From: Comamonadaceae bacterium
Lineage (GTDB): Bacteria > Pseudomonadota > Gammaproteobacteria > Burkholderiales > Burkholderiaceae_C
Direction: 5' to 3'
DNA length: 64,000 nucleotides
Assembly: GCA_947476285.1 (NCBI GenBank)
Contig: CANJPU010000005.1
Location: forward strand, 1-64,000
A program made the position numbers and the translations under genes. The notes below the pieces were generated by a model, which was given only the letters and a program-made list of their open reading frames with translations, made no database searches and was not told where the DNA came from. Below, in pieces: positions 58,038 to 64,000 of this stretch; within the stretch, counting starts at the first letter, position 1, and every line of letters starts with the position of its first letter.

Positions 58038-58843
58038 CGCATGGCGGATCACAACAGGGTGAGCAGGCAGCGGGGGTGCGCGGCAAGGTCGCCATCGTGA
58101 CCGGTGCCACTGTAGGGCTGGGTAGGGCAGTGGCCCTGCGCCTGGCGCAGCAGGGCGCGAAGGTGGTGGTCACCGGCCGCAACAGGAGCGCGGGAGAAGA
58201 GGTGGTGCGTCAGATCGAGGCAGCCGGGGGCCAGGCCGTTTTTCTGCCAGCCGACATTGAGAAGCTGCAGGAGGCCCGCGAGATGGTGGCCCAGGCGCAT
58301 GCTCGATTCGGCGCGGTGGACATCCTCGTGGCCAGCGCCGGTGCAGCGAGTGCGGCGCAAGGCATCTTCACGGAAATCGATCCGAACGCCGTCGCCGAAC
58401 AAATCGCCAAGACTGTTCGCATCAAACTGAATCCGGTGCATGCGGCAGTGCCTTACATGGTGGCGCAAAAGCGAGGCGCCATTCTCTTTCTCACCTCAGA
58501 AGGCGGCCGGTTCCCGACGCCTGGGCAGACAACCGTCTCCTTCCACTCGGCAGGCCTCATCATGGCTGCCAAAGTGATGGCCAAGGAGTTGTCGCGTTCT
58601 CTGATCCGGGTGAACACATTGAGTGTCACCATCGTTCAGGACACACCCGTGTATGAGCGCTTCGTGGGCGGCGAACTCACCCCCCTGCGGCAAAAGGTGT
58701 TCGAGAGAATTTCAGCGCAAGCGCCCTTCGGCCTGGCCAATGCGGACAACGTGGCCGATGTCGCGGCTTTCCTGGTGTCCGACGCATCCAGCCACGTGAC
58801 CGGCGCGACCTTGAGCGCGACCGGGGGCGCTACGTATTCTTGA
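58028..58843 (+). CDS. SDR-fold protein lacking a recognisable YxxxK motif
   Basis: GKVAIVTGATVGLGRAVALRLAQQGAKVVVTGRN (cofactor loop); the expected Y-x-x-x-K segment reads VSFHSAGLIMAAKVMAKEL. Confidence 0.9.
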   Translation: MNQSHGGSQQGEQAAGVRGKVAIVTGATVGLGRAVALRLAQQGAKVVVTGRNRSAGEEVVRQIEAAGGQAVFLPADIEKLQEAREMVAQAHARFGAVDILVASAGAASAAQGIFTEIDPNAVAEQIAKTVRIKLNPVHAAVPYMVAQKRGAILFLTSEGGRFPTPGQTTVSFHSAGLIMAAKVMAKELSRSLIRVNTLSVTIVQDTPVYERFVGGELTPLRQKVFERISAQAPFGLANADNVADVAAFLVSDASSHVTGATLSATGGATYS

Positions 58844-58930
58844 TTTTGTGGATCGAGGGGGTCGAGCGCAGGCAACAGGAATCGACGCTAGGGCCGCAAG
58901 CCTTATCAAACAAGGATTTTTACTTCAACC

Positions 58931-59515
58931 TTGCAAGAAGTGCCATCGCTTTCCTCGCCTCTGGCCCCACTCAATTGGCACGGCACCGGCTTTGAGGTGC
59001 TCATGCGTGAGATCGATGAATGGCATTTGAAGTATCCCTTTCTGGGATCGCGCCAATCACGGCCTGGGCAACGGATATTACGTACCTGCCGATGAAGCAA
59101 GGCTTCGTGTACCTCGCCTCCGTGATGGATTGGGCAACGCGCCGTGTACTGTCATGGCGCGTGTCGAACACGCTGACATCGGACTTCTGCGACGACCGGT
59201 TGAATCCGCCCAATTCGCGAGCGATGCGTCTACTGGCATGCTGCAGGACCATGGCATTGCTATCAGCATGGATGGCCGAGGCTGCCGGCGCGACAATGTC
59301 TTCGTTGAACGGCTCTGACGCTCTATAACGGCCAACGGCCCCACGCGGCGCTTGGCAACGCGACGCCAGACGAGGCATACTTCATTCAGCGAGCGCGGCC
59401 GATGGCGGCATGAATCAATTCGAGTTGCCCACCGGCCTTCGGTCCATGGATAACTCATCCCGCAGGGAATTCACTTAAGGAGCGACTGATTCTGTCTTGA
59501 ACAACCGAGCCACCT
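58931..59515 (+). mobile_element. Degenerate IS3-family insertion sequence (OrfB pseudogene with frameshifts/internal deletion)
   Basis: Fragments in different frames: [114 protein letters not shown]. Boundaries approximate. Confidence 0.8.
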
Positions 59516-59545
59516 CTGGCTTAACGAGGACGGGAATTGAGGGGA

Positions 59546-59567
59546 ATTTATAGAAGCGCCTATAAAT
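59546..59567. promoter_or_regulatory. Perfect inverted repeat ATTTATAG-AAGCGC-CTATAAAT upstream of a Bug gene
   Basis: 8-bp arms with 6-nt spacer, AT-rich against a GC-rich background, about 46 bp upstream of the likely start. Confidence 0.5.
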
Positions 59568-59612
59568 ACGTTTTTGCTTGGGCATCAGGCCACTTCAACC
59601 AAGGAGAGCTCA

Positions 59613-60614
59613 GTGGGAAATTCCAGATTCGTGACCGGCACCGCCCGATGGGTGGGCGCCATGTTGACGGTAAGTGCGATCAGCATGATGGTTAGCAGTG
59701 CCCAGGCGCAGTCGTCTGCCTACCCAAACAAAGCAGTCAAGGTGATCGTGCCCTTCGCCCCGGGTGGCAATACCGACGCCGTGGCGCGTTTGCTTTCGGC
59801 CAAGCTGGCCGAGCAGTTGGGCCAGCCTGTGGTCGTGGAAAACAAGCCAGGCGCGAACAGCATCATCGGCGCCGATTTTGTTTCCAAGTCGCCCCCGGAC
59901 GGGTACACGCTGCTCATCGTCACCCCTTCGCAGGCGATCAACCCGCTGGTTGTGCTCAAGCTGCCCTACGATTCGCTGCGTGACTTCACGCCGATCTCTC
60001 TGATCAGCCGCACACCGTTCGTTGTGGCGGTCAGCAACGAGATTCCCGCTGCCAACCTCCGTGAATTGATCTCCTACGCCAAGGCCAATCCGGAGAAGCT
60101 CAGTTATGCCACCTCGGGCCCAGGGACCGGCGCACACCTCACCACCGAACTTTTCAAGATGACGGCGGGTATTCAAATGCTGCACGTGCCGTACAAGGGC
60201 ACGGGGCCGGCACTGCCCGATCTGGTGTCGGGCCGGACCTCGCTGATCTTTGACGTCGAACAGGTGTTGATGCCGCAGATCAAGGGCGGCAAGCTGCGCG
60301 GTTTTGCCATCACCAGCGCCACCCGCAGTCCGACGGCGCCGGACGTGCCCACCATGCAGGAGGCTGGTCTGCCGGGCTTCGCGACGGCAAGCTGGCTTGG
60401 CATGCTCGGCCCGCGTGACATGCCGGCTGCGCTGGCCACACGGATCTCCAACGAGGTCAAGCGGGCGCTCAACTCGCCCGAATTGCGTGAGAGGATGATC
60501 GGTTATGGCGCTGAAGTGGTGGCTAGCACACCCGATGAATTTGACGCTTTCATCCGCTCGGAAATGAGCAAGTGGGGCAACGTCGCCAAACACATCAATC
60601 TGAAGCCCGAGTAA
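59613..60614 (+). CDS. Bug/TctC family substrate-binding protein (GTG start likely)
   Basis: SSAYPNKAVKVIVPFAPGGNTDAVARLLSAKLAEQLGQPVVVENKPGANSIIG; the track start at 59574 also remains possible. Confidence 0.94.
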   Translation: MGNSRFVTGTARWVGAMLTVSAISMMVSSAQAQSSAYPNKAVKVIVPFAPGGNTDAVARLLSAKLAEQLGQPVVVENKPGANSIIGADFVSKSPPDGYTLLIVTPSQAINPLVVLKLPYDSLRDFTPISLISRTPFVVAVSNEIPAANLRELISYAKANPEKLSYATSGPGTGAHLTTELFKMTAGIQMLHVPYKGTGPALPDLVSGRTSLIFDVEQVLMPQIKGGKLRGFAITSATRSPTAPDVPTMQEAGLPGFATASWLGMLGPRDMPAALATRISNEVKRALNSPELRERMIGYGAEVVASTPDEFDAFIRSEMSKWGNVAKHINLKPE

Positions 60615-60684
60615 AAAAACAGATCAATGCCGCAGCCGGCGTCCGGTTTTCTATGGGGGCGCTCGGCGCGACATTCTGCCCGCG

Positions 60685-62712
60685 TCACAAGCCCTGGCTG
60701 GCCACCTGCGCGCGTACGGCTTCGGTCAGCCCCATCGAAGCCATCAATTCGGGCTGCATTCCCATGACCATATCGACCGTCACCGTGGCGCCAGCCTCGG
60801 CTCTGGCGCGGATACGCTCATACATCCGGCCCTTGGCGTAATAACGCATACCCGAGGGTAGCGAGTAGAGCAGTTCAGCCAGCGCGTCTGCCACGGCAGG
60901 CGTGAACAGGGCCTCGTGCGCGGCCCGACCCGGACCAGGATCGAACTGACGGAAGATCGGGGTGGGGCGGCTCTCGCGCAGCTGGCTCGTTGCCGTGACA
61001 TTGACCGTGGGCCCGTCGGGTTCATGATCGATGACCACCCCGTATTGCGAGCGCGCGACGGCGATGCTGAGCACTTCATTACGCACGTCGCGCAGCACGG
61101 CTGCCGGGTCGCGCGTGAACGGGTCGCCATACCCACCGCCACCTGGTGTACGCATGCGCAGGACATCGCCCGCATCAAGGGTCAGTGAATTGATCTTGCC
61201 CAGGCGCTTTTCACCGGGCGTGTCTGGATTGAGCCAGCAGTCGGCACTGGTGCCCGCGCCGCCGCCGGCCAGACCGAAGGGCTGGAAACGAAAGCGCTCC
61301 ATGCCACGCGCGGTGAGAATGGTGTCGGGATGAAAGACCTGAAAGTCGAGCTGGAAAGCCAGCCCGCCGCGGAACTGTCCCGGCCCGGCCGAATCGGGTA
61401 CAACGCTGTAATCACGGATGACGATAGGTACTTCGTTTTCGATGGCTTCGACTGGCGTGTTGGCCAGCGCCCCCTGCGAAAAATCGCAGCCGTCAATGCC
61501 ATCGCCCTGCTTGCGCCCGCCCGAGCCGCCCACCATGGGTTGCACGACCGTGACCTGGCGCCGGCCGCGCACGAGGTCCATGATGGAGATGGCAAGGATG
61601 GTGGCCTGACCTGCGCCGAGCGCCGGCACCTGGCCCGGCAGGGCCTGCGCCAGCACGGCCTGTACCGTGCCGTAGAGCGTCTGGGTCAGTGCAAATCGCA
61701 CGCCGCAGGAGGCCGGGAAACTGGCGTTGACGACCGAGCCCGTCGGCGCGGTAAAGCGGATCGGGCGCATCAGACCCGCGTTGACCGGCAAGGTCGGGTC
61801 GACCGAGCGGAAGTAGCCAAAAATCGCCAGGCACAGATAGGGATGGCGGCCATTGCTGGCGAGGTTGAAGGCGGCACCGACCTGCGGGTCGGTACCGCTG
61901 TAGTCCAGGTGCAGGCTGCCGCCGGGTTCCTTGGTGGCCTTGACCTTGATGCGCACGGGCATGTCGGAAATGACATCGTCTTCCAGATAGTCGATGAAGC
62001 TGTATTCGCCATCCGGGATGAGCTCGATCAACGCGCGCGCGCGCGCTTCGGCGTAATCGATCAGCGCGCCGCGCGCCGCTTGCACGGTTTCGAGGCCCCA
62101 CTTGGCCACGGCCTGCTTGACGCGCTGTTCCCCGGTGCCCAGGGCCGCGAGCAGTGCGCTCAGGTCGCCCCAGTTTTTTTCAGGGATGCGCACGTTCAGC
62201 AGCACGAATTTCTGGATGTCGGTTTGCAGTTCACCCCGGCGGTAGAGTTTGACCGGCGGAATGCGCAGGCCTTCCTGATAGAGCTCGTAGGCGCTCGGCA
62301 GCACGCTGCCGGCGATGATGCCGCCCATGTCCGAGGCGTGCAAAAAACCCCAGGCAAAAGCCACCAACGTGCCGTCGATGAAAATCGGCTTGAGCATCTG
62401 GTAGTCGGGCAGGTGCGAGGCCACACCGTGGGTCAGATAGGGGCAGTTGGCGATGGCGACATCACCTTCTTCCCAGGGTGCCAGCTGGTTGATGAAGTGT
62501 GAATACTCCAGGCCGACAAAGCCCTGTGTGCCAATGGCGACCGAGTAGGCAAACTGTTCACCCTCGGGGGTCAGCAGGGCGGTGACGAAGTCGTTGGATT
62601 CCTTGATGAAGGTGGTGTGCGCGGTGCGCTGCAGGACAAAACCCATGGCCTCGGCCGCGGCGCGAAAGTAGTGGCTGAGGATGCCCAGCGTCATCTTGTC
62701 GACGGTTTTCAT
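60685..62712 (-). CDS. Hydantoinase B/oxoprolinase (HyuB) family protein
   Basis: MKTVDKMTLGILSHYFRAAAEAMGFVLQRTAHTTFIKESNDFVTALLTPEGEQFA...GGSGGRKQGDGIDGCDFSQGALANTPVEAIENEVPI. Confidence 0.94.
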   Translation of the reverse strand: MKTVDKMTLGILSHYFRAAAEAMGFVLQRTAHTTFIKESNDFVTALLTPEGEQFAYSVAIGTQGFVGLEYSHFINQLAPWEEGDVAIANCPYLTHGVASHLPDYQMLKPIFIDGTLVAFAWGFLHASDMGGIIAGSVLPSAYELYQEGLRIPPVKLYRRGELQTDIQKFVLLNVRIPEKNWGDLSALLAALGTGEQRVKQAVAKWGLETVQAARGALIDYAEARARALIELIPDGEYSFIDYLEDDVISDMPVRIKVKATKEPGGSLHLDYSGTDPQVGAAFNLASNGRHPYLCLAIFGYFRSVDPTLPVNAGLMRPIRFTAPTGSVVNASFPASCGVRFALTQTLYGTVQAVLAQALPGQVPALGAGQATILAISIMDLVRGRRQVTVVQPMVGGSGGRKQGDGIDGCDFSQGALANTPVEAIENEVPIVIRDYSVVPDSAGPGQFRGGLAFQLDFQVFHPDTILTARGMERFRFQPFGLAGGGAGTSADCWLNPDTPGEKRLGKINSLTLDAGDVLRMRTPGGGGYGDPFTRDPAAVLRDVRNEVLSIAVARSQYGVVIDHEPDGPTVNVTATSQLRESRPTPIFRQFDPGPGRAAHEALFTPAVADALAELLYSLPSGMRYYAKGRMYERIRARAEAGATVTVDMVMGMQPELMASMGLTEAVRAQVASQGL

Positions 62713-64000
62713 TGGGTAACTCCTGCTGCCGTGTTCTCCAGAATCAGGCTGCCACTGCCATGTACCGTCCCGCTCCATCCCGGCGGCAGATAGACGGTAG
62801 TATCGTCCTGGTCGACCAGCGCCGGCCCGTTCATCACATGGCCGCCGGCGAGCGCAGCGCGAAGGTAGACCGGAATGTCTTTCGGCCCGCTGCTGCTGGC
62901 GAGCACCCGGCGGGTGCTCGCGACGGGCGCGGGTGTGCCCGCCGGCACGCTAGCCGGGGAGGGCAGTGGTGGTTTGGTGGTGCTGCCCACAATGCGCAGG
63001 CGCAGGTCGACCAGTTCTACTGGCGAGCCAAGCTGGGTATGTGAATACACGCGTTGATGGGTCGCATGAAAAGCATCCGCAACGGCCTGCCAGTCACCCC
63101 GTTCGATCCATTCAATGTCGAGAGGCACATCCACTTCGAAGGACTGGCCGACATACCGCATGTCCGCCGAGAGCACGAGGCGGGGATCCTGCACGGACGG
63201 GGCTTCGGTGCGCAGATATTCGCGCGCTTGGGCCTCGAGCTGGCGATAGGCGGTGGTCACAACCGACAGATCTTTGTCCATGTGCAAAAACACGCTGCGC
63301 ACGAAGTCGCTGGCCACATCCGCCGACAATGCGCCGAGTGCGCATAAGGTGCCCGGTGCCTGCGGGATCAGCACCCGCGTGATGCCGCTCTCCTCGGCCA
63401 GCCGGCAGGCGAGCAGGGCGCCAGCGCCGCCAAAACCGACCAGCGTGAATTCGCGCGGATCGATGCCGCGTTTGGCCGCCAGATTCGACAGTTCGGCGAA
63501 CATGCCGGCGATCGTGATGTCGATGATGCCGCGCGCCACGGCATCGGTATCTGCTTCAAGTGCCAGCGCCAGGGTCGCAAGGGCCTGCTGCGCCAGCGCC
63601 GGATGCAAGGCGATACGACCGCCGGCGAAGGTCTCGGGGTTGAGAAATCCGCAATGCAGGAAGGCATCGGTCACGGCAGGTTTGGTCTGGCCCTTGCCGT
63701 AACAGGCCGGACCCGGATCGGCGCCGGCGCTCTGTGGCCCGACGCGCAGCACACCGGCGCTGTCAAGCCAGGCGATCGAGCCGCCGCCCGCACCGATGCA
63801 CGACACGCCGACCACCGGCATCATGATCGGAAAATCAGCCACGTGTTCGGTCAGGCTGGTGCGCGGTGCGCCTTCTTCGACGATGGCCACATCGGCGCTG
63901 GTGCCGCCGACATCGAGGGTAATGAAATTGCGCACGCCTGCCTGCTCGGCCACGCGCATGGCGCCGATCACCCCCGAGGCGGGCCCCGACAGCAGGGTTT
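62709..64000 (-). CDS. Hydantoinase/oxoprolinase (HyuA) family protein, N-terminus beyond the window
   Basis: FITLDVGGTSADVAIVEEG...GVSCIGAGGGSIAWLDSAGVLRVGPQSAGADPGPACYGKGQTKPAVTDAFL. The reading frame continues upstream of 63971 (KTLLSGPASGV) to the window edge. Confidence 0.93.
   Translation of the reverse strand, partial: TLLSGPASGVIGAMRVAEQAGVRNFITLDVGGTSADVAIVEEGAPRTSLTEHVADFPIMMPVVGVSCIGAGGGSIAWLDSAGVLRVGPQSAGADPGPACYGKGQTKPAVTDAFLHCGFLNPETFAGGRIALHPALAQQALATLALALEADTDAVARGIIDITIAGMFAELSNLAAKRGIDPREFTLVGFGGAGALLACRLAEESGITRVLIPQAPGTLCALGALSADVASDFVRSVFLHMDKDLSVVTTAYRQLEAQAREYLRTEAPSVQDPRLVLSADMRYVGQSFEVDVPLDIEWIERGDWQAVADAFHATHQRVYSHTQLGSPVELVDLRLRIVGSTTKPPLPSPASVPAGTPAPVASTRRVLASSSGPKDIPVYLRAALAGGHVMNGPALVDQDDTTVYLPPGWSGTVHGSGSLILENTAAGVTQ

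Noticed and set aside
57586-58062. 158-aa ORF upstream of the SDR at 58028
   Set aside because: No recognisable domain in any frame of this stretch, and it overlaps the SDR start and leader repeat. Treated as intergenic or decayed sequence.
1-64000. CRISPR arrays, rRNA and tRNA genes
   Set aside because: No regularly spaced direct repeats and no recognisable rRNA or tRNA sequence were seen by eye. A tRNAscan/Infernal run would be needed to exclude small RNAs.

Overview
The window is GC-rich and looks like a betaproteobacterial (Burkholderiales-like) chromosome segment; the lineage is inferred from gene content and synteny only. It mixes core blocks (dusB-fis-purH, hemL-thiD-rubredoxin-pilGHIJ-chpA, algH/yqgE-ruvX-pyrR-pyrB-pyrC-plsC) with accessory catabolic modules. 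The accessory parts contain eight Bug/TctC-type solute-binding receptors and no TctA/TctB membrane partners, together with CaiB/BaiF CoA-transferases, a 2-oxoacid:ferredoxin oxidoreductase/acyl-CoA dehydrogenase operon, a LeuCD-like hydro-lyase, tandem amidohydrolases and HyuA/HyuB. The strongest finding is at 1264..3012 (-). Two adjacent ORFs in the track are one gene interrupted by an in-frame TGA, reading ...GVGA-U-GSC-TPAVLRAS..., with a 7-bp hairpin whose loop lies 17 nt after the TGA. This matches a selenocysteine-containing UGSC-family protein fused to a large C-terminal domain and encoded next to a Bug receptor. Other items worth checking: a shared 20-bp operator-like dyad (CTAATG-N6-CATTA) in front of two units flanking a TetR gene; a LeuC-like N-terminal fragment fused in frame ahead of a Bug receptor; a chimeric repeat near 47.1 kb that joins two sites about 0.9 kb apart near 58-59 kb; an SDR that appears to have lost its YxxxK catalytic motif; and several intergenic dyads. 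No CRISPR array, rRNA or tRNA was recognised.
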